Part shown: one piece after another, positions 7,701-16,216 of the stretch
Position numbering within the stretch: position 1 is the first letter of the stretch
Layout of the letters: the number at the start of each line of letters is the position of its first letter
Source of the DNA: Gordonia sp. UBA5067
Lineage (GTDB): Bacteria; Actinomycetota; Actinomycetes; Mycobacteriales; Mycobacteriaceae
Length of the DNA: 64,000 nucleotides
Reading direction: 5' to 3'
Assembly: GCF_002414845.1 (NCBI RefSeq)
Contig: NZ_DIAX01000073.1
Location: 1 to 64,000 of the forward strand
Notes under the pieces: generated by a model
Seen by the model: the letters and a program-made list of their open reading frames with translations, nothing else
Told to the model about the DNA's origin: nothing
Database searches by the model: none
Program-made: the position numbers and the translations under genes

Positions 7701-8957
7701 GTGATCGACCTCAAGACTCTTCGCGACGACCCCGAACTGGTACGCGAATCGCAGCGCATCCGAGGCGAGGATCCATCGCTCGTCGACCGGGCCCTGGAGG
7801 CAGACAGTCGTCGGCGGGCCGCCGTTGCCGAGGCGGACAACCTCCGCGCCGAGCAGAAGTCGCTGGGCAAACTCGTGGGCCGGGCGGCCGGCGACGAGAA
7901 GGCCCAGTTGTTGGCGCGCGGCAAGGAACTGGCCGAGAAGGTCAAGGCCGCGGTCGCCGAGCAGAACCAGGCCGAGGTGCAGAGCGACACCGTGCAACGC
8001 GCGATCTCCAATATCGTGGCGGGTGCGCCGGCCGGTGGTGAGGACGACTTCGTGCTGATGGAGACGGTGGGGGAGCCGCGCGCCATCACCGACGCGAAGG
8101 ACCACCTCGAACTCGGCGAATCACTGGGTCTCATCGACATGGAGCGCGGCGCCAAGGTGTCCGGGTCGCGGTTCTACTTCCTCACCGGAAACGGGGCACT
8201 GCTCCAGCTGGGTCTGCTGAATCTGGCGGCACGCACCGCCATCAGTCACGGCTTCGACCTGATGATTCCTCCGGTGCTCGTGCGTCCGGAGATCATGCGG
8301 GGCACCGGTTTCCTCGGGGCGCACGCCGATGAGGTCTACCACCTGCCCGACGACGACCTCTATCTCGTCGGCACGTCGGAAGTGCCGCTCGCCGGCTATC
8401 ACAGCAACGAGATCATCGACCTGTCCGGCGGCCCGAAGCGCTATGCCGGGTGGTCGAGTTGCTTCCGCCGCGAGGCCGGCAGCTATGGCAAGGACACCCG
8501 CGGGATCATCCGTGTGCACCAATTCGACAAGGTCGAAGGGTTTGTCTACTGCCGCCCGGAGGAGGCGGAGGGCGAGCATCGCAAGCTGCTCAGCTGGGAG
8601 CGCGAGATGCTCGACGCCATCGACGTGCCGTACCGGGTCATCGACATTGCCGGCGGCGATCTCGGCAGTTCGGCGGCCCGCAAGTTCGACTGTGAGGCGT
8701 GGGTTCCCACCCAGCAGACCTATCGGGAGTTGACCTCGACGTCGAATTGCACGACGTTCCAGGCCCGCCGACTCTCGATCCGCTACCGCGACGAGAACGG
8801 GAAGCCGCAGACGGCTGCGACGCTCAACGGGACTCTGGCCACGACGCGGTGGATCGTTGCGATCCTGGAAAACCATCAGCAGCCTGACGGCTCGGTGGTT
8901 TTGCCACCAGCGCTGGCGGCCTCGGTCGGCGTCGAGGTGCTGGAGCCCACGAGGTGA
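7701..8957 (+). CDS. serS: Seryl-tRNA synthetase
   Basis: A 418-residue class II aminoacyl-tRNA synthetase that charges tRNA-Ser (and tRNA-Sec). An N-terminal antiparallel coiled coil (about residues 25-100, rich in A/E/K) is the tRNA-binding arm. The catalytic domain has motif 2 ([22 protein letters not shown]) and the motif 3 arginine region ending [17 protein letters not shown]. I placed the start at the GTG of VIDLK because the family begins MIDLK; the open frame continues 31 codons further upstream. The downstream membrane gene overlaps its stop (GTGA). The orthologue is Rv3834c in the same neighbourhood. Confidence 0.98.
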   Translation: MIDLKTLRDDPELVRESQRIRGEDPSLVDRALEADSRRRAAVAEADNLRAEQKSLGKLVGRAAGDEKAQLLARGKELAEKVKAAVAEQNQAEVQSDTVQRAISNIVAGAPAGGEDDFVLMETVGEPRAITDAKDHLELGESLGLIDMERGAKVSGSRFYFLTGNGALLQLGLLNLAARTAISHGFDLMIPPVLVRPEIMRGTGFLGAHADEVYHLPDDDLYLVGTSEVPLAGYHSNEIIDLSGGPKRYAGWSSCFRREAGSYGKDTRGIIRVHQFDKVEGFVYCRPEEAEGEHRKLLSWEREMLDAIDVPYRVIDIAGGDLGSSAARKFDCEAWVPTQQTYRELTSTSNCTTFQARRLSIRYRDENGKPQTAATLNGTLATTRWIVAILENHQQPDGSVVLPPALAASVGVEVLEPTR

Positions 8958-9517
8958 CGTCGCGCGCGCTCGCGCTCGCGGCCACGTTGTCAGCGTTGCT
9001 CGCCGGCGCGCTGACCTTGTTGCCCTGGGTGTCGCTGGAAGCCCGTGGGCTCCCGATGCGCTGGGCCGGTCTCGGCCTCTATTACGGGGATGACGTCGGT
9101 GTGGTGCCGTCGATCCAGCCCCTCGGGTGGGCCGTGGTGGTCGTGACGCTGGAGGCGCTGCTCGTTCTGGGGTTTGAGCTTTTCGCCCCCGGTCCGGCCG
9201 GGGTCCTGCGGCGGTGGCTGTTCCTGGGACTGGCGGGGCTGGCCGTGGCCGTGGCCGTGCTGGTCGTCGTCGTAGTCGCGGTACCGGGCCTGTTGTACGG
9301 CAACGCCCTCGAGGATCTCGGAGAGTTCGCCGGTGCCGGAGCCGTCGACGGCGGCCGGGACGTATTAGTCTTGCCGACCCTGATCGGAGTCCTGTGCTGG
9401 CTTGTGGTGACGGCCGTGATCGCCGGGCTCGGATTCGTCCGCGCCAGTGGGCCCGAAGCCGGACGCGCCGCTTCGCACATGAACCCCTGCGCGCCCGGTG
9501 ACGGAGGGGAACCATGA
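8954..9517 (+). CDS. Hypothetical four-helix membrane protein
   Basis: A 187-residue protein with about four hydrophobic segments: residues 5-25, 55-75, 85-112 (very Val-rich) and 135-160. A loop containing [16 protein letters not shown] follows the first helix. The GTG start overlaps the serS stop codon. Its own stop overlaps the next ATG, so serS and two membrane genes form one coupled unit. I do not recognise the family and no motif suggests a reaction. Confidence 0.75.
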   Translation: MTSRALALAATLSALLAGALTLLPWVSLEARGLPMRWAGLGLYYGDDVGVVPSIQPLGWAVVVVTLEALLVLGFELFAPGPAGVLRRWLFLGLAGLAVAVAVLVVVVVAVPGLLYGNALEDLGEFAGAGAVDGGRDVLVLPTLIGVLCWLVVTAVIAGLGFVRASGPEAGRAASHMNPCAPGDGGEP

Positions 9518-10377
9518 GCCTTGGACTAGTCGCGGCAGTCGTCGCCGCGCTCGGCTACGGCATCGGCTCGGTCCTGCAGGCGCGTGCGGCACAGGTCCAA
9601 CGGCCAGCCGGGGACGCACCGCCGTCACTGCGGTCGACGATCACGACGATGCTCAGCGCGGTCTTCCTGTTGGGGGTGAGCCTTGACGGGGTCGCCTTCG
9701 CGGCCAATCTTGTCGCCGACCGCGAGTTGCCGCTGTTTTTGGCGCAGCCCATCGTCTCGGCGAATCTGATAGTCACCGCGATCGCCGCCGGACTGTTCCT
9801 CGGAGTGGTGTTGTCGATGCGGGAACGGGCCGCGATCGTGGCGGTCATTGCAGCGCTCGTCGCGCTCGGTGCGGCGGCCGGGCCGCAGGGCGGTCCGGCA
9901 TCGGGGTGGGCCGGCGCGCACCATGGGTTGATGCACGCCGGGGTGCTCGTCGTTGCCGGGGTGCTGCTGCTCACCGGACTGGTCCTGCTGCGCGTCGCCG
10001 CCGGGACCGCGGTTTCCGCGGCGGCCGGACTAATGGCCGGCGCGCTGTTCGGCGTGATGGCGGTATCGATTCGGATCGCGGACGGCATCGAGCCGTTCGC
10101 CGTGTCGAAACTCCTCGGTGATCCGGCCGTCTACGCCGTGGTCCTGGCCGGCGTTGGTGGCTTCTACCTGTTCACCGTCGCCCTGCAGACCGGATCGGTG
10201 AATGCAGCGGCGGCCGCGCTCGTCGTCGGCGAGACGGTCATCCCGGCTGCCGTCGGGCTGGCCATACTGGGCGATCAGGTGCGGGTGGGCTGGTGGCCGG
10301 TCGCCGCCGTGGCATTTTTGGCCGCGGTTGGCGGCGCGGTCACGATCGCGCTGGCCGGCTCGGCTCAGTTGGAGTAG
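9514..10377 (+). CDS. DMT-superfamily membrane protein (EamA-like)
   Basis: A 287-residue protein with nine to ten hydrophobic helices, resembling the drug/metabolite transporter superfamily. It opens with VAAVVAALGYGIGSVLQARAA and has a late signature GETVIPAAVGLAILGDQVRVGWWP, typical of the second EamA repeat. The ATG overlaps the previous stop (ATGA), and GGAGGGGAA lies just upstream. Substrate cannot be predicted. It ends the serS unit, and 82 unremarkable bases separate it from the convergent oxygenase gene. Confidence 0.8.
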   Translation: MSLGLVAAVVAALGYGIGSVLQARAAQVQRPAGDAPPSLRSTITTMLSAVFLLGVSLDGVAFAANLVADRELPLFLAQPIVSANLIVTAIAAGLFLGVVLSMRERAAIVAVIAALVALGAAAGPQGGPASGWAGAHHGLMHAGVLVVAGVLLLTGLVLLRVAAGTAVSAAAGLMAGALFGVMAVSIRIADGIEPFAVSKLLGDPAVYAVVLAGVGGFYLFTVALQTGSVNAAAAALVVGETVIPAAVGLAILGDQVRVGWWPVAAVAFLAAVGGAVTIALAGSAQLE

Positions 10378-10459
10378 GTGACGGAAGGGCCGCTGGGATT
10401 GTGGGCGTCGAGAGACGATGGCGGCCGAGCAGGACTGGTTTCCACGATGTGGGCGCGAC

Positions 10460-11452
10460 CTACAGCAGGTCTGGGTGGTGGCGGGCGGCGACGTCGGGAT
10501 GCGCCCGCAGGCGTGCCTTGAGGATGTTGTCGCCGAATGTGCCCGAGATCGGATTCGACGGATCGTTGCTCACGCCGGGAGCCTGGTCGGCCAACTCCGG
10601 CGGTAACGCGATGCGCGGCATCGTCGAAGACAGGGCCGGGTTGAAGAAGAACGGCACCGATAGGCGCTCGGTACCCACTGGCGGAGAAATCACGCGGTGC
10701 ATCGTCGCGGTCAGATAGCCGTCGGTCGCATACTCCATGGCCTCGCCGATGTTGACGACGAAGGCGTCCTCGACCGGCGGCGCGTCGATCCACTCGCCCC
10801 GATGCTCAACCTGCAGTCCGGCCTTGCCGGGCTCGATGAGCAGCAGCGTCAGTACGCCGGGATCCTTGTGGGCCCCGACCCCCTGCCGGTCGCTGGATTC
10901 GCGACCTGGGTAGCGCACCAGCTTGAGCAGCGCCGAAGGCCGGTCGGCGAAGGCCTCGTCGAAGATGCTCTCGTCGGCACCGAGGCTGCGCGCCCACTCC
11001 CGCATGAGGCGCAATCCCAGTGCGCCGCACCGGTGTTGCCAATCGGTGAGGACATCGCGAAACTCGGGCAGAGCGGTCGGCCAGAGGTTGGGGCCGTCGA
11101 GCCGGAGATACCCGGGCTCAGTTCCGAGGGGCTCGTACTCGGCGGCGAGGTCGATCTGTTCGCGCCAGTCGATCGCGCCCTGCGTGTACTCGCCGCCGAA
11201 TCGCGTGTAGCCGCGGAACTGCGGGCTCCCAAGCATCTCGACGGCGAACTTGTCCTCGTCGGGCAGGGCGAAGAATGCCCGGGCGGTGTCGAAGAGCCGA
11301 TCACGGGTCGCCCGGTCGATACCGTGTCCCACCAGATAGAAGAAGCCCACCTCGTGGGTCGCGGTGCGCAGGGCGTCGCCGAACGCGGACCGGTCGGCTT
11401 CATCGCCGTCGAGCAGCCCCAGGTCGACGACGGGCAGCGCGGTGAGGGCCAT
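10460..11452 (-). CDS. 2-oxoglutarate/Fe(II) oxygenase (isopenicillin N synthase family)
   Basis: A 330-residue non-haem iron dioxygenase. The N-terminal DIOX_N domain has GFFYLVGHGID. The double-stranded beta-helix core supplies the iron triad HKD (within GVGAHKDPGVLTLLL) and the distal histidine in ATMHRVISPP. The 2-oxoglutarate-binding RxS motif is in ERLSVPFFFNP. Family members hydroxylate or desaturate small molecules, and the substrate here is unknown. It starts 3 nt after the stop of the Rieske/metallo-beta-lactamase gene on the same strand, so they probably act together or at least are cotranscribed. Confidence 0.9.
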   Translation of the reverse strand: MALTALPVVDLGLLDGDEADRSAFGDALRTATHEVGFFYLVGHGIDRATRDRLFDTARAFFALPDEDKFAVEMLGSPQFRGYTRFGGEYTQGAIDWREQIDLAAEYEPLGTEPGYLRLDGPNLWPTALPEFRDVLTDWQHRCGALGLRLMREWARSLGADESIFDEAFADRPSALLKLVRYPGRESSDRQGVGAHKDPGVLTLLLIEPGKAGLQVEHRGEWIDAPPVEDAFVVNIGEAMEYATDGYLTATMHRVISPPVGTERLSVPFFFNPALSSTMPRIALPPELADQAPGVSNDPSNPISGTFGDNILKARLRAHPDVAARHHPDLL

Positions 11453-11455
11453 GGG

Positions 11456-13069
11456 CTAGCCGTCGATGCGTTCGGCCCGGATTTCGTGTCCCTTCGACGT
11501 CAGGCAGCGGCCCGAAGCGAGGTCCCACTGCCAGCCGTGCAGGTTGCAGGTGAGCTTGTCGCCTTCGATGACGCCGAACTTCTCCAGGTCGGCCTTGAGG
11601 TGCGGGCAGCGGCGCTGCATCTCCCAGCCGTCCTGGCAGATCGACGCGGAGTCGTCGTGCGCTTCGGCGAACCAGCCATCGGCATAGTGGATGCGCTCCT
11701 CGGTGAGACATTTGAAAAATGTGTAGAGGAATTCGTTGTAGCCGCCGACGCGCCAGGTCGTGAAGCGTGTCGACAGGAAGATGGTGTTCACCCAGTCGGG
11801 CTCGTTGTCGCGCAGGACGGTGCGCACCAACTCCGGTGCGATGCGGAAGCCGTAGCGGTATTTGCCGTCGCCCTCGTCGCGCATCCGGACCGTGCGATTG
11901 GGGAAATCGAGCACGAAGGTCGCCGTGTTTTCAGGCCCGCTCCCTTCGCTCCCGACGCCCGGTCCAACCACGAGACCGACGGGGTAGCCGATGCCGTCGG
12001 AGATCAGGTCCGAATCCTTCATGGCCGGTTCGAACAGCGCCTGCAGCTGGGGGAGCAGCGGCTCCCCGCCGGCCGGCGCCCACGTCGCCTTCTCGGCGGC
12101 GATGATCGGGGCGAACTTCGCCTTCATTCGCGCCAGGTATCCGGCCTTGTTCTCGCCAAACACTTCCTCGGGGGGGTACGGATGGCTGAGTTCGAGCAAT
12201 TCCGAGCCGCTGAGCGTGACCGTCGATCCCGACACCATCATCAGGCCGCGGTGCGTCTTACCGTCGTCGGTCCCGTGGGTCGTCATCTGCTCCAGGAACT
12301 CAGCCTGGTCGGGGAAGATGCTCGCCTGGTCTGACTCGCTCCCGGTGTTGAAGTCGTTGAGGGCGTAGAGGTCGTCGTCGAGGAACATCGGCGGCCCGGC
12401 CGACGGCACCACCCAGGTAGCGTCGACCTGCTCGATGTAGGAGCGTGCCCGGTCCATGCCGCGCTGCCGCTTCTGCTTGGCGAAGTTGGCCTTCGACTTG
12501 CGGGGGATGTCGTAGACCATCGGGTACCAGATGGCGCCCGAATACTGCAGCAGGTGGATGTCGACGTGGCCGAATTCGTCGTGGACGACGTCGAGGTCGA
12601 TCGGCCGGGCGTCGTTCATGTTGAAACAGGTGGTCTCTCCGTCGGAGACGACCAGCCCGGAATCGCCGATGGGGCCGTCGGCGGGTGCGCGCAGCGCGAT
12701 GATCATGACATCGAGGTCGCCCTTGGGTCCGCTGACGCGGTGCTTGGTGGAGTCGACGGTCTCGACGAACTTGGTGAACCCGAGGGCCTCCAACTCGCGC
12801 TTGAGGTCGGGCACGGGGTAGTCCGGCAGCAGGACCGTCGCGTCCTTCGAGATGTTCTCGCGCAGGTTCTTCTCGTCGAAGTGGTCGCGGTGCAGATGGC
12901 TGACGTACAGGTAGTCGCACTGGCCGAGCTCGGCCCAGTCGAGTTCGGTGTTGTCCGGGAAGGGAATCCAGGATGCAAAGTACGCGGGGTTCACCCACGG
13001 ATCGCACAGGATGGAGCCCGCTGTGGTCTGGATATGGAACCCGGCGTGGCCGACGCTGGTGATCTGCAA
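11456..13069 (-). CDS. Metallo-beta-lactamase/Rieske [2Fe-2S] fusion protein (Rv3818-like)
   Basis: A 537-residue two-domain protein. The N-terminal metallo-beta-lactamase fold has the metal motif SHLHRDHFD. The C-terminal ~100 residues form a Rieske domain with CPHL and, after about 20 residues, CNLHGW (CxH...CxxH). This domain order resembles CMP-sialic-acid hydroxylase-like proteins and M. tuberculosis Rv3818. I accept the TTG start at 13069 because GGAAGG lies 7 nt upstream and the protein begins directly with the first fold strand (MQITSVGHAGF). The electron donor and substrate are unknown. The neighbour downstream is a 2OG oxygenase. Confidence 0.88.
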   Translation of the reverse strand: MQITSVGHAGFHIQTTAGSILCDPWVNPAYFASWIPFPDNTELDWAELGQCDYLYVSHLHRDHFDEKNLRENISKDATVLLPDYPVPDLKRELEALGFTKFVETVDSTKHRVSGPKGDLDVMIIALRAPADGPIGDSGLVVSDGETTCFNMNDARPIDLDVVHDEFGHVDIHLLQYSGAIWYPMVYDIPRKSKANFAKQKRQRGMDRARSYIEQVDATWVVPSAGPPMFLDDDLYALNDFNTGSESDQASIFPDQAEFLEQMTTHGTDDGKTHRGLMMVSGSTVTLSGSELLELSHPYPPEEVFGENKAGYLARMKAKFAPIIAAEKATWAPAGGEPLLPQLQALFEPAMKDSDLISDGIGYPVGLVVGPGVGSEGSGPENTATFVLDFPNRTVRMRDEGDGKYRYGFRIAPELVRTVLRDNEPDWVNTIFLSTRFTTWRVGGYNEFLYTFFKCLTEERIHYADGWFAEAHDDSASICQDGWEMQRRCPHLKADLEKFGVIEGDKLTCNLHGWQWDLASGRCLTSKGHEIRAERIDG

Positions 13070-13138
13070 CTTCTTGCCTTCCGCAACGAATGGGCTGTTC
13101 GGCCCATCGGGATGGGCCGGTCCACTTTCAGACTAAAC

Positions 13139-13174
13139 GTCCCCCCGGGCGAAACTCGATTCGCCCGGGGGGAC
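13139..13174. terminator. Perfect 15-bp hairpin, probable terminator
   Basis: Inverted repeat 13139-13153 / 13160-13174 with a 6-nt loop. The right arm is followed by CTTTG on the plus strand and the left arm by GTTTAG on the minus strand. It lies 16 nt beyond an in-frame stop at 13191 on the minus strand, as expected for the terminator of a minus-strand gene ending there. Confidence 0.65.
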
Positions 13175-13190
13175 CTTTGTCTGACATGGA

Positions 13191-13322
13191 CTAGCGGGGG
13201 AGTAGACCCAATGCCCGGCCGAGCTGCTGACGGACGTTCCAGTCGACCAGCGCCGACACCGCCGGCGCGAGCGGTTGCGCAGCCGTGCGCCCGTGCGGGT
13301 CAGCACCCTGGTGATCGGACCC
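13191..13322 (-). pseudogene. Protein-like in-frame extension after the stop of the secreted gene
   Basis: The frame of the upstream secreted-protein gene continues past its TAA (13341) and a TGA (13323). After that, 43 protein-like codons run to a TAG at 13191. They include LAPAVSALVDWNVRQQLGRA and end in LGLLPR. There is no start codon in this segment. A strong hairpin follows 16 nt after the last stop. It could be the decayed C-terminus of a longer protein, or chance. Confidence 0.35.
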
Positions 13323-13340
13323 TCACCAGGGGGATGGAGA

Positions 13341-13982
13341 TTATCGGGGGATGGGGATGTTCAAGGCCCGTGCGAATGCATGCTTGGCGTCCTCGATGGC
13401 GCGCAGCGACTCCGCGGGCAGCTTCACATCGGGGATTTCCCGAAGTTCGCGGTTGACCGGTGCCGCAGCCGGCGGCGCGACCCGGGCCGCGACGGGCTGG
13501 CCACCGTTGGCCCCGGGAATGATGCTCACGATGGGCACTGGGAAGAGGATCCCGATGATTCCACCGGCGATGGCGCCGACGATGGCGCCGATCCCCGCGC
13601 CTTGGAGTGCGCCTTGTCCGGCAGCCTGCCAGGCAGCCTGTTGCTCGTTGACATAGCCCTGCTTGACTTCGTGCCTGCCGAGGTCGGCCAGGCTGGCCAG
13701 GTTTGCGGGAGTCTTGTCGACAGCGACTACGACCGGCGCCGGGGCCGCGGGCCCGGCCATGCCCACCGGCGCGGTCGCGACGACGAACAGTTGCTTGCCG
13801 GGCACTGACGGAAGCGTGACCCGGGCGGGCACCGCCGCGGTGTTGCGCGAAGCCTGCCCGGGTCCGGCGACGAGTGGGCCGGGTGTTGAGGCTTCAGAAG
13901 TTGCGGGGGCAACCACGGCTACCGCGGTGACGGCGCCGATGAGGCTGAGAGTTAGCCGTGAAGTAACTGAGTCGATGCGCAT
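13341..13982 (-). CDS. Secreted protein with glycine-zipper hydrophobic segment
   Basis: A 213-residue exported protein with a cleavable-type signal (LTLSLIGAVTAVAVVAPATSEAS). An extracytoplasmic Ala/Pro/Val-rich region follows. A central glycine-zipper hydrophobic segment (GAGIGAIVGAIAGGIIGILFP) could insert in or associate with a membrane. The C-terminal ~50 residues contain REIPDVKLPAESLRAIEDAKHAFA. AGAGGT sits just before the ATG. No family is recognised. It is divergent from an acyltransferase, 55 nt apart. See the separate entry for a possible lost C-terminus after its stop. Confidence 0.75.
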   Translation of the reverse strand: MRIDSVTSRLTLSLIGAVTAVAVVAPATSEASTPGPLVAGPGQASRNTAAVPARVTLPSVPGKQLFVVATAPVGMAGPAAPAPVVVAVDKTPANLASLADLGRHEVKQGYVNEQQAAWQAAGQGALQGAGIGAIVGAIAGGIIGILFPVPIVSIIPGANGGQPVAARVAPPAAAPVNRELREIPDVKLPAESLRAIEDAKHAFARALNIPIPR

Positions 13983-14024
13983 ACCTCTAGATAATAGCGG
14001 TATCCGTAGGTGCGCTGAAGCTTA

Positions 14025-14030
14025 TAAGCT
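14025..14030 (+). promoter_or_regulatory. -10 hexamer (TAAGCT) for acyltransferase
   Basis: TAAGCT (overlapping TATAAG) ends 7 nt before the ATG at 14038, and no Shine-Dalgarno is present. Confidence 0.45.
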
Positions 14031-14037
14031 TCCGCGT

Positions 14038-14817
14038 ATGGAACCGGTCTACGACACCGTCATCGGGGCAGCGCGCACGCTGTGGGCCCTGCAGGGCATC
14101 AAGTTCACGATTTCCGGCGTCGAGAACGTGCCGAAGACCGGGTCGGGGGTGGTGGCCATCAACCACACCGGCTACCTCGACTTCACCCTGGCGGGCGTGC
14201 CGGCCCATCTGCAGGGCCGGCGCAAGGTGCGGTTCATGGCGAAGAAAGAGGTCTTCGACAACAAGATCACCGGTCCGCTGATGCGCGCCCTCCGGCACAT
14301 CCCGGTGGATCGAACCGCTGGCGCGGAGAGCTACCAGGCCGCCGTCGAGTACTTGCGGGCCGGTGAACTCGTCGGCGTCTATCCAGAGGCGACGATCAGC
14401 CGGAGTTTCGAGATCAAGGCATTCAAATCCGGCGCCGCGCGGATGGCGCTGGAGTCCGGTGCGCCGATCATCCCGACGGTCATCTGGGGCGCGCAGCGAA
14501 TCTGGACCAAGGGCCACCCGAAGCATCTGGGCCGCACCAACACCCCGGTGTCGATCGGGGTCGCCGAACCGTTGGAGGCGACCGGATCGCCGGAGGCGCT
14601 GACCGCCAAGTTGCACGAGGTGATGGTCGCCAAGCTCGATGAATTGCAGCAGCAGTATGCGCGGGACAACGGCCCGTATCCGCCCGGTGCGTACTGGGTG
14701 CCGGCTCGACTCGGCGGTGGTGCGCCGACGCTGCCGGAGGCGACCGCGCTCGACGACGCAGAGCAGGCCGAGCGGCTGGCGCGCAAGGCCGAGCGCAAGG
14801 CCGACCCCGACGCCTGA
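14038..14817 (+). CDS. 1-acylglycerol-3-phosphate acyltransferase-like (PlsC family), copy 1
   Basis: A 259-residue LPLAT/PlsC acyltransferase. The HxxxxD catalytic motif is in INHTGYLDF, and the glycerol-phosphate-binding block is VYPEATISRSFEIKAFKSG. It corresponds by position and sequence type to the Rv3814c-Rv3816c group of M. tuberculosis. It probably transfers an acyl group from acyl-CoA or ACP to a lysophosphatidic-acid-like acceptor at the inner membrane face. The C-terminal 35 residues are charged and Ala-rich. A close paralogue lies at 18563. The gene is followed directly by a 22-nt repeat array. Confidence 0.9.
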   Translation: MEPVYDTVIGAARTLWALQGIKFTISGVENVPKTGSGVVAINHTGYLDFTLAGVPAHLQGRRKVRFMAKKEVFDNKITGPLMRALRHIPVDRTAGAESYQAAVEYLRAGELVGVYPEATISRSFEIKAFKSGAARMALESGAPIIPTVIWGAQRIWTKGHPKHLGRTNTPVSIGVAEPLEATGSPEALTAKLHEVMVAKLDELQQQYARDNGPYPPGAYWVPARLGGGAPTLPEATALDDAEQAERLARKAERKADPDA

Positions 14818-14820
14818 TTT

Positions 14821-14901
14821 CGCCGAGTGGGCACCTCAACCACGCCGAGTGGGCACCTCAACCACGCCGAGTGGGCACCTCAACCACGCCGAGTGGGCAC
14901 C
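14821..14901. repeat. 22-nt tandem repeat array A (3.7 units)
   Basis: Three identical 22-nt units start at 14821, 14843 and 14865, with a 15-nt partial copy from 14887. Each unit contains CGAGTGGGCACC followed by TCAACCACGC. The array fills the gap between the convergent acyltransferase and hydrolase genes and supplies the hydrolase stop codon. The same core at the same period recurs at 20218-20297. Confidence 0.95.
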
Positions 14902-16097
14902 GGCAGGCGGGTTTCGACGTTGATGCCGGCGCGGATGAGTAGCGACGCGGTCTGCAGCGAACCCCGCCGCGGCAACGCCGACAGGTCAGCGGCCTGTTGT
15001 GGCAGCGTCGCGTGCCGGTTTTCGCGCAGGGCGTGCATGATCGCAAGTGCGGCGCGACGGTGGGAGTCCAGGGCGCTGTGCCCGATTCCGGTCAACTCGA
15101 TCAGTGATGCGTCGGGAATCAGACCGGCGATCTGTGCGGCGATCGGTGGCGGCGTGCGGACATCGCGTTCGCCTGCGATCACCGCAGTGGGCCAGGTGAA
15201 GCGGGGCAGCTCAGCGGGCAGGGAGACTGGCTCGCCGATGAACTCCTCGGCGGAGTGGGCCGCGAACGGTTCGACTGGATCGAGCGGCAACCCGTCGGGG
15301 TCGTGGGCGTACCCGAGTTCTGAGTAGCTGATCCCGGCGACCAGATCGGGCTCCATGACGTACGGGTTGGCGTCGTCGACTTCGGTTTCGCCGAGCCGGA
15401 CGATCTGTCGCCAGACAAGTTTCGCGCGCCCCTTGGTCCGAGCAGTCACCAAGCGCCGCAACACCTCTGGGCCGGCCATCTCATACACCGAGGTCACGAC
15501 ATGGTTCAGCTCGATCGATGACACGGCACCGGATTCGATTAGCGCGCGTACAGCCGTCGGCGTGGCGCCGGGCCCGTCGACGAGTAGCTGGCGCCGGTAG
15601 TCGCGAGTCAGCGCCAAGTCGGTGACGACGGAAAGAATCGGCGAGTCCAGCACCATCGCCGCGACGCGCTCGGGGTGGCGGATGCCGAAAAGTTGGGCGA
15701 CGTAGGTGCCGTACGAACTGCCGAAGACTATTGCGCGGTCGATCCCGGAATCGTCGAGTACGGCGGCGAGGTCGTCCACTGCCGCCGAGATCGTCACGTC
15801 GGCCACCGAGAGGGGGGCACCGTCGACATCGAACCGCGACAGGCCCACCCCGCGGTGCTCCATCATCACCAGGTCGAGACCCTGTGCGGTCGCGTCCCGC
15901 CGCAGACCCCGGTACGGCAGCGCCGACGCCAGGCCGGGACCGCCCGGGATGACGACGATCGGGAGACCGTCGCCGGGATTGGTCCGCAGGTAGGCGACGT
16001 CAACGGTAGTTGCGCCGGCGGGCCGGCGGACGAGTCCACCACCGCTGGCCAGCTCCCGTTGGGCAAGTCGGCGAAGCAGGGCGTGGTTGGCGGCCAT
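14880..16097 (-). CDS. Alpha/beta hydrolase, prolyl iminopeptidase-like (S33)
   Basis: A 405-residue alpha/beta hydrolase. The oxyanion segment is VIPGGPGLAS, the strand MMEHRGVGLSRF follows, the nucleophile elbow is GSSYGTYVAQ, and the late histidine is in GIGHSALDSHR. This layout is that of S33 prolyl aminopeptidases and related esterases. I start it at ATG 16097 (GGAAG just upstream); a TTG at 16115 is alternative. The last six residues (PVPTRR and G) are encoded inside the 22-nt repeat array, so the array has extended or replaced the native C-terminus. No transmembrane segment is visible, so it is probably cytosolic. Confidence 0.87.
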   Translation of the reverse strand: MAANHALLRRLAQRELASGGGLVRRPAGATTVDVAYLRTNPGDGLPIVVIPGGPGLASALPYRGLRRDATAQGLDLVMMEHRGVGLSRFDVDGAPLSVADVTISAAVDDLAAVLDDSGIDRAIVFGSSYGTYVAQLFGIRHPERVAAMVLDSPILSVVTDLALTRDYRRQLLVDGPGATPTAVRALIESGAVSSIELNHVVTSVYEMAGPEVLRRLVTARTKGRAKLVWRQIVRLGETEVDDANPYVMEPDLVAGISYSELGYAHDPDGLPLDPVEPFAAHSAEEFIGEPVSLPAELPRFTWPTAVIAGERDVRTPPPIAAQIAGLIPDASLIELTGIGHSALDSHRRAALAIMHALRENRHATLPQQAADLSALPRRGSLQTASLLIRAGINVETRLPVPTRRG

Positions 16098-16216
16098 CGC
16101 TTCCAGGATAATCAAATTGACATGCTGGACGGCACCGCCGTCTGAGCCGGGAATCAGAAAGTGACGGGGGCGCGATCATCGCCGACAAAGCGCAGGCCGC
16201 CGACGCCGACCCGCGG

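Noticed and set aside
10697..12334. 545-codon plus-strand frame across the oxygenase and MBL-Rieske genes
   Set aside because: Overlaps two genes with clear catalytic motifs on the minus strand; contains none of its own.
14821..14901. CRISPR array
   Set aside because: Units of 22 nt with only ~9 nt between cores are far too short for repeats and spacers, identical units leave no unique spacers, and no cas gene is present.
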